Positions 45,815-57,961 of a DNA stretch of 64,000 nucleotides are shown here, piece after piece. Each line of letters starts with the position of its first letter. Position 1 is the stretch's first letter. Location of the stretch: the NCBI GenBank assembly GCA_030770425.1, contig JASJFT010000099.1, forward strand, positions 62,001 to 126,000, read 5' to 3'. A program made the translations under genes and the position numbers. The stretch comes from Darksidea phi. Lineage: Eukaryota; Ascomycota; Dothideomycetes; Pleosporales; Lentitheciaceae. The notes under the pieces were generated by a model. The model saw only the letters and a program-made list of their open reading frames with translations. It was not told the DNA's origin and ran no database searches.

Positions 45815-46624
45815 ACTACAACTTTGCGCAGCTAGATAAAGCGGGATTCCAACGGTTATGGAATGCTGACCTCGCAGCCTTCTGAAGGCCAAAATCCGTT
45901 ATGCACTGCTGATCCGATACCGCCACATCGGACGGGCCGCGCGAAGCAGCCAATCGGAAAGCACTTGACCTTGCGCTAACTTCACCGGAAGTCCGAAATC
46001 TGCTTTCATGCGGCTTCCTCTAAGTTGGGCCACTGGCCAATTAGCTGAAGGAAAATTGTGTGCGTAGCCCGGACCCAAACGCTGCAGTAAGTGTTATGCA
46101 GTATTTGCGTTGCTCTTTTACGGTACGCAACGTTGGTAAATGGGTTGCGGGAGTATTAGATGAAGGAGATAGTCGTATTCATCAACGAACAAGAACAAAC
46201 GAAGGTCAGAATTCGCGCGGGGAGCGAAATGATAAAGGACAAGTACAGAGGATAGCTAAGAAGAGAATGGCGCGCTCGAGTGAATGATCATTAAGTCAAA
46301 TCCGAAGCACTCACATATACCTACAAACATCGACTAAGCTCACCTGCAACAGCCATATGAGCTTGCCTCGCGTTACAATCGGCATCGTCGGACGATTTCG
46401 CAGTGCAGTTCGTCGTAGAGAATAAGGAATGTGGACGAAAGAGCAGAGGTCCTTTATATAACCAAGTTCTACCCCACGTACTTGGGTCCGCGTCATATAG
46501 AAGAACATGGTGGGAAGCGAGTGATGAAGATTTTAACAATGCTATGTTTCACTTGGAAACTCCTGTAATCAATAGAGTGCAGCTCTACGTACGATACGAG
46601 CGGTGCTAAGCAGGTTTCATAGGG
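45815..46624. other. Intergenic, no gene seen
   Basis: About 0.8 kb between the ankyrin-gene promoter and the ORC6 stop. Short frames on both strands have no motifs. Confidence 0.5.
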
Positions 46625-47762
46625 CTATGATGCTTCAATCTCCTCTATGCGAGCCATGATGCCCGCTTTCCATCTCTGGTAGTCTTTCCGTTGACGAGCG
46701 CCTAGGTAGTCGGTAGCATCCTGCATCATGGTCCCCAAGCCGATATAGTCGCTCTCTCCACCTTGCAAGCCTTTGTTTCTAGCATTTGTGGCACCTCCCA
46801 CTCCACCGGTCATCTCGACGCCTTCCATGTCTTCGCCGTCGGCTGGCGGTGCGACATTCAAAAACCATTCCATCTGCAGCCAGCCTTCTTCTTGCGCCAT
46901 GGGCATCAGCTGGTCGATCTCGGCCTCTATATCAGCCTGTGTTGTACCCTTTCCCGCCGGCGACTGGAGCAGCGTAGCTAATGCTCTCTCGCGCCATTCG
47001 GTATACTGCTCTGGTGTAATGTCTTGATCCATCATGCGCGAGAGGACATAAAAGAGGACAACTGCTATCAGACCGAGTATCCGAGCGTCGGAGAGATCTG
47101 AAGTGGATGTTTGGGGTGCGGCAGCTGCTCGGCGCGGCCGCTTGCTGGGCGTTTCGGCGGCCGCGGCGGACATGCGTATCAGAAGTGGGACGATGATTTC
47201 TACGCCAGTGTATATGTGTGGCGCAGCACCAGGATACGAGAATGTTTTGAGTAAAGCGCGTATGGTATACATGGCCCATTCCGGCGGCGCCTGGATGTCG
47301 TCCCCATCCTTGCGTGTGCTCCTCGGCGTCTTCTTTGCGCTGAGCGGTGTTTTGGGCGTTGTCCGCGCCGATGTAGGGGCGCTCGCAGCGGCTTTGCGGG
47401 GCGTCTGGGGCTCACGAGAGGTGGCTGCGGGCAAAGCACTCTCGAGGTACCTGTACAGCTTTTTGTAGATGCGTGGCGGACAGGGTGGGCGAGGCGTGAT
47501 GGTGGGGAGGTTGAGACGCTTCTTCAGCCTGACAGTTATCAGCGAACGCCTTCTGGACTTGGGACGGATTAAGTCACCTCTCACAGGCTAATTGAGCGCA
47601 TGCGTACGGGCGCGCAATCTCTTCGTCGGCTTTTAGCGAGTGTGCAACGCTCCGTGAGCGCGAGAGGAGGGACACGGCGAGCTCAAGAAGCTCCGTCGGG
47701 AGAGGTCCATTCAATGTCGGTACTAGGCCAGTGAGCGCTTGTTCCACTGTGGCTCTGCTCAT
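46625..47762 (-). CDS. ORC6: Origin recognition complex subunit 6
   Basis: Exons 47762-47578 and 47528-46625 (49-bp intron GTGACT...CTGATAAC...GTCAG) encode 362 residues. The N-terminus 'MSRATVEQALTGLVPTLNGP' and the following 'LPTELLELAVSLLSRSRSVA', 'RPYACAQLACERLKKRLNLP' and 'PPRIYKKLYRYLESAL' match fungal ORC6, whose first half is a TFIIB-like cyclin fold. A Ser/Thr/Pro-Lys linker with TP/SP sites (about 100-140) suits cell-cycle phosphorylation. A C-terminal helical region ends the protein. ORC6 helps load the MCM helicase at replication origins in the nucleus. The intron lies inside 'ERLKKRLN' and restores the frame exactly. Confidence 0.88.
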
Positions 47763-48180
47763 ATTGCTTTCTTAACGCCGTTGCGGAGAACATCCAACGT
47801 CCAAAGTTGAGAGTGGGCTGCTTGTTCGCGTCGAATCACGACGCCTCACGGTATCACGTGCCGCTAAGTCATATTCGGCTTTAGCGTTGTTTTGGACTAC
47901 CCCAATTAATCCACACAATTTTATGTCCTATTCAACGCTCAGAGCATTTGGTCGAATTTCCGCGTCTTGCAGAAGCAAGATGATCCCGCTTGACTAGGTA
48001 GTTCTTCGGATTTCCTGCGCCATGCCATTCGCCTACAGCTTTTGGCCCCCGCCACCAGTTTAGCTTGTAGATCTAGCGGCAAAGTCAGCCTCACAGGACA
48101 CATGTACCTGGAAGGGCATCCTCCGCTTACTTCGATACCAACCCCTCATTATTCTTATACCTACTCCGTCGCCTCACGGA
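47763..48180. other. Intergenic upstream of ORC6 and the pseudogene
   Basis: About 0.4 kb with divergent promoters. No ATG in the frame of the downstream pseudogene was found here. The ATG at 48102 is in a different frame. Confidence 0.45.
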
Positions 48181-49913
48181 GTGGGTGACGGTGGTGTAGA
48201 AGTGGGCATCGCCATCGTTGCGCTCATAGTGTCGGTCATAGTCCTCGTCGCTACCCTCAACCAAACTTCTGCTCCAGCTGTTCAACTCCGCCGATGGCTA
48301 TCGGAGATGTGCCGAGCAGTCATCGATGTCTGGCACGTCAAGCGGCACCGCGTCTGGAAATAGTCCGAGTTTCGCTTTGAGACGCAGTATGTGACTCCAC
48401 AGATTGTCCTGGCTACTTGGCAAGAGGTGCAGGAACACGAAGAGGAGTTTGAGGAGGTATACCTGATCAATGGCCCTGGTTTGGAAGACAAGGCTTGTAA
48501 AGAGCTGGATAGGACTGTCCACCAGGACTATGGCCATTTGAAGAGAGCAAGGGACGACGTGCAGCACACGAAACCTTCGTCTGGTCCAACCACAGGCTAT
48601 AGCACCAAAAAAGACGTTGAAAAGGCAGAATCGACGGCTAGACGGCGCCGTAGGACGCGAGCACCGACAGGTATCAGAACCGAAAGCGATCCTTTGGTGA
48701 CCTGGCTCCGACTGCTCCGAGAGCTCCACCGGCTTTCTCATAGCTACTGGCAAAATGACTGTTACAGGTGCGAGGCACCAGACTGGAACAAGAACGAAAC
48801 TGGCGTGGTCCCAACCGATTTCGCAGCCCTTCATGGGACCGACGTTGACGAGCATGCGAACCACGTCTGGACAGATATCGCCGTCATCTACCGAACTTGG
48901 ACGTGGGACTTTATGCCATCCGACATGGTGCGCCCTTTAGCTAAGATTAATATTGGCGATATCGTTGTGCTAGCGATACGGATGGGAATGCAATGGAGAG
49001 CCCTTGACCCAGAGTTCGGCAAGATGCAAGCGGATGGCAACGGCTTCAGTCTTACGGCAACGCATGTTCAAGGCCTTGGAGTAGTTCTTCGCTTCACAAT
49101 AGCTGGGACTCACGACCGCTACCTAAGACTGATACCAAGTCGAGCTGCTGACAAACTACTCCTTGGCATTGTACCAGGAGACCCCGTCCTTGTGGGTGAC
49201 GATTTTCCCATGATCGAGAATGACGGAGAGGTTCGGCATGTCGCTAGTCCTGGAGGGATCCTTAGCAACATTGGCTTTCCCGAGTCGCGACGACACGAAG
49301 TGGGCTATCACGCCAAACCAGAGATAAAGAACGATGTCATCACGCTACTCCTTCCTTTCTTACCTCTGAGAGACTCTACTATGACGTCGTACTGTTTTCC
49401 CGGCTGGCACGTGAAGCCCGGTATCCGTAACGTGCATTGCTACTGGGAGGCGCGTCTTGCACTGCATCGGCGACTGAGCGAGCGTCGAGTGAGCAGGATG
49501 ATTGGTCCGATCTTAGCGGAAGAGCTGGAGGCTGTTCTCGCTAGATTCGACTTCCTAGAGAAGCGCCATGGTGACGATTGGTATGCGCACTGGAACTGGA
49601 ACCGTCGATACGGAACCGGCGAGAGTGGCAAACCAAATTCGGCGCAATCAACGATGCGCGGGAGGTCTTTGATTGGACAACGCAGGGGTTCGTCCAATAT
49701 GAAGACAACTCGGAGCTCAAGGACGGCATCACAAAATATGCCCACCTTGTCGCCGCGCGCGCAAGCATGGCCGACTATGCCATCGAGGAAGCCAAAGCCT
49801 CTACGCAAGAATATCCTTACGACCGCTCGCAGCAAGCCTTGCGTGATGTCTGTAAGTTCACCTCCGACCATGGATACCATGTCGTCATCGACCTATACGA
49901 AATCGCAACTTGA
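48181..49913 (+). pseudogene. Broken 'modin'-like fungal membrane-anchored protein
   Basis: One plus-strand frame carries an N-terminal membrane segment ('VGIAIVALIVSVIVLVATL'), then 'DVWHVKRHRVWK', a TAG at 48361-48363, and continues in the same frame with 'SEFRFETQYVTPQIVLATWQ'. Later come 'WTWDFMPSDMVRPLA', 'GMQWRALDPEFGKMQADGNG' and 'RLIPSRAADKLLLGIVPGDP', segments I associate with fungal proteins annotated as modin-related. Between about 49,590 and 49,625 the frame shifts by one, and the homologous C-terminus continues in another frame ('EWQTKFGAINDAREVFDW' to a stop at 49913). No intron of plausible size explains the shift. There is also no ATG at the start. So it has at least one nonsense and one frameshift lesion. 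Confidence 0.68.
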
Positions 49914-50765
49914 TATGTCAGCCATTTGCATCATTCCGATCACCGCGTCGCAGCTTGCCTCAAGGGAAAGGGATCAGTTTGTCAGATGATGAGGTAGAAG
50001 TTGCGTGGTGGGTCATGCAGCTCTGCGGCATCACGTGAAAGTATTCGACGTGGCATCCTGATGGTGTCGTGCCACAGGTGCTCGGCCAATCAGTACCCAG
50101 TTCATTCTATGGAAACAAGTATGTAGAGGCGACAGAGAGACGGTTGTCATGTGAAGCGTCGAAACGCATGTGCTGAAGACGAAGATCGGGCCTAAACGAA
50201 GCTGGACACATCGGAATTCGCTAAAGATGGGAGCTCCATTACCAACACGGTCGCTGCAAACATCGCAATTCCGGAAACAGAGGGCATTCAAGGCGCGGAA
50301 CCATCTGTGGCCCAATAGGACGATCGGGTGCCCGCTTTCGGCCCCTCCTTGCTAGTACCAACCAAGCACGCGGATCCTTTTTCTCGTCGTGGCGGGCTCG
50401 TAGTCGCTGCGGATCGACGATTGTTTAGCCGCTTGCAACCTGGTACGAACTTTGTCATCAAAAGAAAGCTGCAGCGCTTTTTGGTTCATCAATCAGGATG
50501 TGTCGCACACACTGGTGGTGGGAGTCGAGACGTGGCAATGAAGTCATCGATCCGTAATAAGGGAATACCCGCATCGCAACCAACGTCGCAATTACGTGCG
50601 CTCCTGCCCAGCAAGTTTCTGCCCTCATTAAAAGTCGCCTCGCCGCCCCCACCGTCCCATCACTTCTTCACACCAGCATACCACCAGCGCTTCTGAATAA
50701 CAGAGGATATCTCTCCATCACATCGCATCACTACACTACGCCAATCCGCTCCATCATCCACGACA
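49914..50765. other. Intergenic, no gene seen
   Basis: About 0.85 kb. The last 150 bp before the next ATG is C/T/A-rich, as in fungal promoters. No supported frame was found. Confidence 0.5.
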
Positions 50766-51428
50766 ATGGTTCGACACGGCGAAACTGACTACGGCACCGC
50801 CACCGGCACGTCAAACAAGATGCACCGTCCAGCCATCCTCGCCAATCATATCCTCCACTGGATCTCCTCGATCATCGTTATGAGCATCGCGGCCTACTTC
50901 ATCTCCGCCTACCCAAACAATACTCATCTGGTCTACTGGCTCTCTATTGTAAGTGTGCAACATTCCTCCTCATTGAGAGGCTCTCTCTGACGCCATTCAC
51001 AGGCAGCCATCGACGTAGCCCTCTACATTCCCGCGCTAATCCTTCCTGCCTCCAACAAATACAAGGGATACATGTGGCCGCTCGCCTGGATCTTCTCCTA
51101 CCTCTGGCTCACGGCTTTTATCTTCGCTGCACAGGACTACCACTCTAGCCCTGGTTGTTGGGCGTATTCTCCGAGCTTCGTCAACAAGTGCGCGCTCAAG
51201 AAGACCTTGGAGGCCTTTGCTTTCATTGCCTTGTAAGCTCCCCGTCATGCGCTGCGTTCCCTACCTGTCGCTAACTGGGTTTTCAATAGCTTCACTAATC
51301 TTGTTGGCACCCTCCTCGAGGGACGGCTTCACGACATCCAGCGATTCAAGACCCACACCGCTCATGGCGATAAGCATGCCACAGACCCTGCTGTCGCCGG
51401 CCCGCAAACCACCCAGCCCGTTGTCTAA
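50766..51428 (+). CDS. MARVEL-like four-helix membrane protein
   Basis: Three exons, 50766-50948, 51003-51232 and 51290-51428 (introns 54 and 57 bp), give 183 residues. Four hydrophobic segments are seen: 'HILHWISSIIVMSIAAYFIS', 'LVYWLSIAAIDVALYIPALI', 'PLAWIFSYLWLTAFIFAA' and 'KTLEAFAFIAFFTNLVGTLL'. The extracellular loop between helices 3 and 4 carries two Cys ('SSPGCWAYSPSFVNKCALKK'). The short cytosolic C-terminus includes 'RLHDIQRFKTH'. This is the plan of fungal MARVEL-domain proteins, which organise plasma-membrane or eisosome-type domains. The first ATG is preceded by an in-line promoter. Both introns are canonical and restore the third and fourth helices. Confidence 0.8.
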
Positions 51429-52393
51429 GCAAAGCATGCTGCATTGAGCAGACGACTGATGATGCGAACTTCATGATAGCTTGCTCATTCTAGACTTTCG
51501 GGCAGTCTAGCGTCGTGCGTACATGGATTGGTTGCCAATGGAGATGTCTGTTGCTGTTTCCTCTGGTCGATGGGTCATGAGTATAGAATGAGAGTGACGG
51601 CACATTACTGGTACGTCAGACAGTGGTAATGGACGGAGGTTGCTCGGGGATGCCTTGATTTCTGTGTTATACCATTTCTCTTTTGCAGTCACAGCCTTCG
51701 TAGCCTACTCTCAAATCAGACCCTACTCTCCTGCCCACGTTCCACTCATGGTCGCCTCACAACAATTCCATCAATTGTTGCAATGCTCCTCTCGATGTTG
51801 CACATTGATATCTGTATACTTCTGCTGCGCCTCTAATTTAGCGTGACCTCTTGTACTAATCGACAACCCAGGAAGTACGAAACGCTTCCCGCACCCGCTA
51901 CTCGTTGATCTTCACCCTCTTCCCTTGACGCGACAAAAACAGGAACTATTGCATCCCTACAGTATATTAACAACAACATGTATGCACTTCCCTCTCCTAT
52001 TGAGTGTAAACCAACACTCCGTGGACCACGGAAATGAACCTGATTTGCTTAGCGTTTCATCGTTTCCCGTGCCTTAACCACGCTCGGCTAAAACAACGCC
52101 ACTTCCGCCCTAATGCTCCGTAGTTGGACGCCTTATAGGCACTTCTTGAACGCTTTCGCGCTACCTATGTTTGTTCGCGAAAACGTCCACAGCCTTGTAC
52201 GCACCTCGGAGCACTAGCGTCCCGCAAAGGTCATCTGAACCCCGAGAGATTATTGAAGGGCCAGCCCTGTGGGGTTGGAAGTACTTATTATTGTCGCTGC
52301 GCCCGCGCTTCTGCAACGATCTGCACCGCTCCGGTTTATTTAAGACGTATTTTCTTCACCCTTGTCGCGCACTTTCATACTTGGTTTCGAGTT
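51429..52393. other. Intergenic with a tRNA-like A/B-box relic
   Basis: About 0.96 kb without a supported protein gene. On the minus strand about 52,030-52,095 there is a tRNA-like pair: an A-box-like TAGCCGAGCGTGGTTAAGGC and, some 40 nt later, the B-box-like GGTTCATTTCC. The anticodon, T and acceptor stems do not pair, so no functional tRNA is called. Confidence 0.4.
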
Positions 52394-53804
52394 ATGCGTT
52401 CCTTTCTTAGCGTTACGGTGAGCTTCCTCGCGGCAGTCGTATCATGTCGCTCGATCGAGCGCCAGGATTCAGGAAAGCCAATGTAAGCATTCCAGCCTCC
52501 TACCGCCATCAAACCATCTACTTATGCCTACCAGCTTCGCGCACTACATGATTGGCGAGGTAAACGATGAACATGTCGCCAAGGACATCGCCGATGCGAA
52601 AGCATTAGGCTTGGATGCTTTCGCGATGAATCTCGGTATGACGATCTTTACAATTTATCCTTTCCACAACTGACACTGCGAAGACCACCTCGAACCTTGG
52701 GCTATGCGTACTGTTGATCGCCTCTTCAACCACGCCGATGAGCTTGGCTTCGGCCTTTTCTTCTCTTTTGATCACAACTACTTCAACGACCCTGCCACAT
52801 ACGCCGACTACCTCAAGCCCTTCCTCACTAGGACTTCATACTTCAAGTACAAGGGCAAACCACTAGTATCCACCTTCGGCGGCGAAGCCATCAGCAACGA
52901 TCAATGGGCATCTCTCAAGAGCGCCGTCGGTGACATCCTCCTCGTACCGGGGTTCTTCAAAGCTACCCCGAGCGACAATTTCTTCGCCGATAAAGCCAGC
53001 CTCGATGGAATCTTCCACTGGAACTCATGGCCTGATGCCACTGCCGGGAAAGTGGACGTCCCGACCTTAGATGATCAAACTTACTTGACGGCCGCTAAGA
53101 GCGCTAGTAAGCTCTTCATGCTCGGCATGTCACCCATCCAATTCAAGCACATGGACAGTAGCGATAACAATTGGTACCGTCGCGGCGAGAATAACTTCGA
53201 ATACCGCATCGAGCAAGCGCTGTCGCTCCAACCAGACATGATCGAGCTACAAACCTGGAACGATGCCGGAGAAAGCCACTACATGGGCAATATTTGGGAT
53301 GAGCCGTTGACAAATGCACCTGCAATCCACGCATATGTTGACGGATACGACCATACGGGCTATCAGCAGATTCTGCCTTCATTCATCAAAGCATGGAAAA
53401 GCGGCGCTACCACAACAGCCAACATGTTCCCAACAAACGGCAAACCTATCCAGGGCGCGTTCTGGCACCACACCCTCACCGTCGGCGCCGATTGCAGCAG
53501 CGACCCCTTAGGCAAGCCTCGCGATATCGAGAACGCAGAAGACGCTGTAAGTGGTGTCGTGCTCGTCGCCCAGGGCCAAGCGGGTCTCGTCGCCATCGTC
53601 AAAAATGGCGACAACGAGCTAGGCAAACAGGACTTGGTGGAGGGCTATAACAAGTTCAAGGTTGGGGAGCTTGGAGCTGGGAAGGTACAAGTCGAGGTTT
53701 GGAATGGGGAGACGATGATAGGTGGCGGGTACGGGCCGATGGAGGTGCTAACTTCGGGTAGTCTTTGTAATTATAACTTTCAGGTTGTCGGATTCCCGGA
53801 TTAG
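52394..53804 (+). CDS. Secreted alpha-1,3-glucanase (mutanase), GH71
   Basis: Three exons, 52394-52482, 52535-52635 and 52684-53804 (introns 52 and 48 bp), encode 436 residues. The N-terminus is a signal peptide ('MRSFLSVTVSFLAAVVSC'). The catalytic domain opens with 'PIFAHYMIGEVNDEHVAKDI' and 'ADAKALGLDAFAMNLD', the hallmark of GH71. It continues with 'GFGLFFSFDHNYFND', 'GKPLVSTFGGE' and 'ELQTWNDAGESHYMG', which hold the conserved acidic residues. GH71 enzymes hydrolyse alpha-1,3-glucan of fungal walls, for remodelling or mycoparasitism. There is no CBM24 tail; the protein ends after a short beta domain. Both introns are short and in phase and recover the family start. It lies in tandem with the GH115 gene. 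Confidence 0.88.
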
Positions 53805-54258
53805 GGGGACGGTCGCTTTGGGTGGAACAAATTAGGAGGGAGAGCAACATGATCGGACGGGATCAGGCGCTAACTAAATGCGTGCTAGGCTCGCACGGAT
53901 GGAGGTGCACTTCATGGCTTCGCACAACTCTCTCTCATATAGTTCGACCCCTACGTCACCACATGTTTCCATTCGTCGGCATCATTCTTCCTATATTATA
54001 AAATATACCTTCTCCCACCCAGCTCTCGCTCCCCGAGGGCAAGTCTCAAGACGAGTCTAGCGGTTCGAAGGATCAAACCCTGGCAATCATGGTGTCCGAG
54101 GATTGCTTGCACGGGTAAGGTATTTATCCGTAGGTACCATCGGCTCCAATATCGAGCAATCCCCCGCAAAGCTTCTTCTGCGTTACGTCAGTTCGCCAAT
54201 CATTCTAAGATGGAGCACTTACTTCTTCCTGTCACTGTCACTTCCTCTCCATCACACA
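53805..54258. other. Intergenic between GH71 and GH115
   Basis: A 454-bp promoter region of the GH115 gene on the same strand. No separate gene or repeat was seen. Confidence 0.5.
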
Positions 54259-57200
54259 ATGCTCCTCAAAAATCTGTCCTTCGGACTGGTTGCGGTCTGG
54301 CCGCACATCAGCCATGCCCTCCTGGAAGAGAAGTTTATGAGTTTCATGCCAGGAAACGGGTCCTTCGATATCGCCGGTGCTACGATTCTAGCGGATGCAG
54401 ATGATTTCGTCGGTGTGCACATTGCGCTGAAGAGCTTGCTGAGCGATCTGGAGCAAATCACCGGAACGACGCCGGCTCTGCAAAACTTCACAGCCAACTC
54501 TACAACGTCTGGGAATTCCACACTTTTGACTTCTAGTACTGCCATCATAATCGGTTCAGCAAATTCTTCTCTTGTCCGTCAGCTTTCCGATCGCAATGTC
54601 ATTGATGTCTCGGATATTGAGGGGAAATGGGAGATGTTCAAGACTACGGTAGTCAAGAGCCCATTCGCTGGAACAAACAAGACGCTTGCTATTATAGGAA
54701 GCGACAAGCGTGGTACAATCTTCGGTATTCACACGCTTGCCGAGCAAAGCGGACAGTCACCGTAAGGAAACATCTACTATGGAGATCGAACACTTACAAG
54801 TATGGGCAGATACCACTGGTTCGCGGACGTGCCGACTAAGAAGCACTCTGCAATCTTTGCGCTACCCCAGACAACAATTAACGGTCCGCCCTCAGTTAAA
54901 TACCGTGGTCTATTTATCAACGACGAGGAACCGGCGTTAACCTCATGGTGGGCCAATCAGCACAATGCCTCGCACTACCCTCTTAATACTGAGTTTTACG
55001 CCCACGTTTTCGACTTACTCCTTCGCCTCAAGGCGAACTACATATGGCCCGCAATGTGGGCATCTTCAACACCAGCTCCCGGACAAATCTTCTTCACTGA
55101 TGATCCTGGGAACATGCAGCTTGCGAATGACTATGGCATCGTGGTATCGACTAGCCATCACGAGCCCATGCAAAGAGCAACCAATGAGTGGAATGCAACT
55201 GAGACCGGGCCTTGGGACTGGAGGTTGAACAAGGCGAACGTGACGCGATTCATGGAAGAGGGCATCCGCAGAATGGGTAACAATGAGAGCTACGTAACAC
55301 TAGGTATGCGCGGTCCGAGCGACAGTGCAATCGTGGGAGATGACGCGCTTGAGATTTTGAGAGAGGTTTTTGAGGCGGAAAGAGAGATTTTCAAGAAGGT
55401 CCTTGGAGACCGGAAAGTGAATCAGGTTTGGACAATCTACAAAGAGGTTGCGACGTACTATGCTGCTGGACTCAATCCTCCGGACGATGTCACCATCATA
55501 ATGCCGGACGACAACCAGGGCCAGGTCCAACGGCTGCCCACTGGAAATGAAAGCGCAAGAGAAGGCGGCGTTGGAGTGTATTTTCACTTTGAATACTTTG
55601 GAAGTCCGAGGTCGTACAAATGGTCCAACAGTAATAACCTCGCAAAAGTTCTGAAGGAACTCCTTCAAGCTTATTGGCGCGATGCAAACCGTATTTGGGT
55701 TATTAATGTGGGCGACATCAAACCAATGGAACTGCCACTTGGCTTCGCAATGGACCTCGCTTGGAATGCGTCTGCCTTCGACTTCAATATGATACCCACG
55801 TATCTTCAACTCTACGCCGAACGTGAATTTGGAGTAGATCATGCCAAAGACATTGCAGCGCTGCTGATGGAATTCAGCCATCTCATTGGTATGCGCCGCT
55901 TCGAGATGGTTCATCCAGGAACCTATTCCGTGCTCAACTACCACGAAGCCGAGCGAGTACTAGCAAGATGGAGAACGCTAGCTGATCAAACGAAGGCACT
56001 ATACGAAAGAATCGCCAACGACTATAAGCCTGCATACTATGAGCTTCTCTTCTACCCTATTGTTTCAGGCGCAACATATTATGCAGTCAATCTCGGGACA
56101 GCATTCAATCAGCAACACGCCATGGAGCGCCGAAACTCAGCAAACTCGCTCGCGCAACAAGTTCTCGACGACTTCGAGTACGACTATGACCTGGTTGAAG
56201 ACTTTGATGCGCTCCTGAGCGGAAAGTGGAAGCACATCATGTCGCAGGCCAAACTCGATGCCGTGACGCAACAGCCGCGCAACTGGGCCAACCCATCACG
56301 CGACATGGCTACCAACCTCTCGTTCGTGCAACTTCGACAGAATATGCAGTTTTCGCTTGGAAATTTGGGAATCTACGCAGAGGAATCTACCAGTCCCATC
56401 AATCAAGGGCGTTGGGCGGAATCTATTGACTTGTCGATGCCGACGGTGGGATATCCGGTCACTCTTCCCGCCATGAATCCCTACGGTCCTCCTGTAAGGA
56501 CAGTCGACCTGTTCATGCGCGGCGATTATCGTGTTCCCCTCACGTGGCAGCTTGATGATATCCCTGTGAACTGGCTATCAATTGCACCGCGGTCCGGAAC
56601 GCTGTCAAAAGAACAATACGATCAACGCCTAAAGGTGACAGTCGACTGGTCAAAGGTCCCAAGGGGCTTCAACGAGACTGTGAACGTCGGTATTAGGTCG
56701 GAGCCCGCACCATATCCATATTTCGATCTCATACGCATTCCGTTGCAAAACCAGAAGGTTCCGGACAGTTTCAAAGGGTTTCCAGAGACGGCAGGCTACA
56801 TTTCAATCGAAGCGCCACACTTTCAGCATTCATCTCCGCTATCTTCGAACACTACAACGAAGACGAACGCCACCGTAGCGTTCGCCCACATCTCCTACCT
56901 CGGCACACGAAGCGAATCTGGCTCTCTCGCCCTCCGCCCCTACACCAGCTCCCGCTCCTCCCTCACCGCATCAACATCCGCTTACGTCGAGTACTCCATC
57001 TACCTCTTCGCTCCTGTGCCCTCCCTCAACGCCACCATTTACATCACCGCATGCCTTGATACTGACCCGTCACTTCTCATGAAGTTTTCTCTTACTCTAG
57101 ACAAGGCACCGCAGAACTTCGCACGCGTGCTTGGGACGCCTAAAAGTGCCGGAGACGTGCCGCCAGAGTGGATAAGTGATGTGCCAAATCAGGTGTGGAC

Positions 57201-57360
57201 CAAGAAAGTGAGCTTTGGGGCTGTGAGGGAGGGCGAGCATACGGTCAGGTGGAGTGTTAATAGTCCGGAAGTGTATCTTGAGAAAATTGTGCTGGATACT
57301 AGAGGTGGGGTTAAGGAGAGCTATTTGGGGCCGCCGGAGACGATGTATGTGGGTCGTTAG
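54259..57360 (+). CDS. Secreted GH115 xylan alpha-1,2-glucuronidase
   Basis: Two exons, 54259-54761 and 54810-57360, give about 1,017 residues. A signal peptide is present ('MLLKNLSFGLVAVWPHISHA'). The 48-bp intron (GTAAGG...CAG) gives the junction 'AEQSGQSPYHWFADVPTKKH', which fits the family. A nearer AG at 54800 would insert three extra residues. Family landmarks are 'KYRGLFINDEEPALTSWWAN', 'LRLKANYIWPAMWAS', 'GIVVSTSHHEPMQRATNEW', 'QVWTIYKEVATYYAAGL' and 'YFHFEYFGSPRSYKWSNS'. GH115 removes (4-O-methyl)glucuronic acid from xylan, so this is a plant hemicellulose-degrading enzyme. N-glycosylation sites are frequent. The C-terminal beta domain is complete. The start is the ATG beginning the signal peptide. 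Confidence 0.9.
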
Positions 57361-57571
57361 ACTGTATACTGAGGTTGAAAGTTGACGGCAAGAATTTGAG
57401 GGTCGTCGACGTCTCGGTGTCTTCAAGCGGGCCTATGGGGTATAACCAGGCCATATTACACGCGATGATCGGGAAGCGACAGATCTCATCAAGCAGTGCT
57501 AGGAGAATCATTCTTAACGACAAGAAGGTTCCATTGTTTGCCTCGCGGCTTCGCGCTATGTGCATGACTGG

Positions 57572-57961
57572 TCAGACGTTGTCGCGAGCGAGCCGCGCGT
57601 AGATTGCCCAAATTATGGCGGTGAAGGCCTCAAGCACAAGCAGACCCAGCGGAAATTCCCCTCGACGAGTCAGTACAAATAGGAGACCACCCACTACTGT
57701 CAGAACTAAGCAGAAGATTACATGTACAATATTGAGCCATATCCATCGAGGGATCAGAGCCGGAATGCGAATCCACGCAGAGTCGTGTTGCCATGCTGGG
57801 GTTCGGCTGTCCAGATCTTGAAGCAGGAGGGGCGTTTCTTCGTTATCCTCCACGTTTAGACGGCGGCTGCCAACGTTCAGTGTTAGTCTCGGACAGCTTC
57901 GGTATCCGACGCACAATTACCTAGCTCCAACTCTGTAAAACTCTCTTCTTATATTGTTCAT
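57572..57961 (-). CDS. Small two-helix membrane protein with acidic dileucine motif
   Basis: Exons 57961-57921 and 57866-57572 flank a 54-bp intron (GTAATT...ACTAAC...GGCAG), giving 111 residues. The N-terminus is basic ('MNNIRREFYRVG'), followed by 'EDNEETPLLLQDL', an acidic dileucine-type sorting signal common in vacuolar or endosomal membrane proteins. Two hydrophobic segments follow ('LNIVHVIFCLVLTVVGGLLF' and 'LGLLVLEAFTAIIWAIYARL') with a basic Thr-Arg-Arg turn between them. I do not know a function. Very similar small proteins occur widely in Pezizomycotina. It is convergent with the GH115 gene. Without the intron there is no ATG in frame, which supports the model. Confidence 0.65.

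Noticed and set aside
54762..54800. 39-bp version of the GH115 intron (acceptor at 54800)
   Set aside because: It would be unusually short and would insert three residues before the conserved block. The acceptor at 54809 gives a 48-bp intron and the expected sequence.
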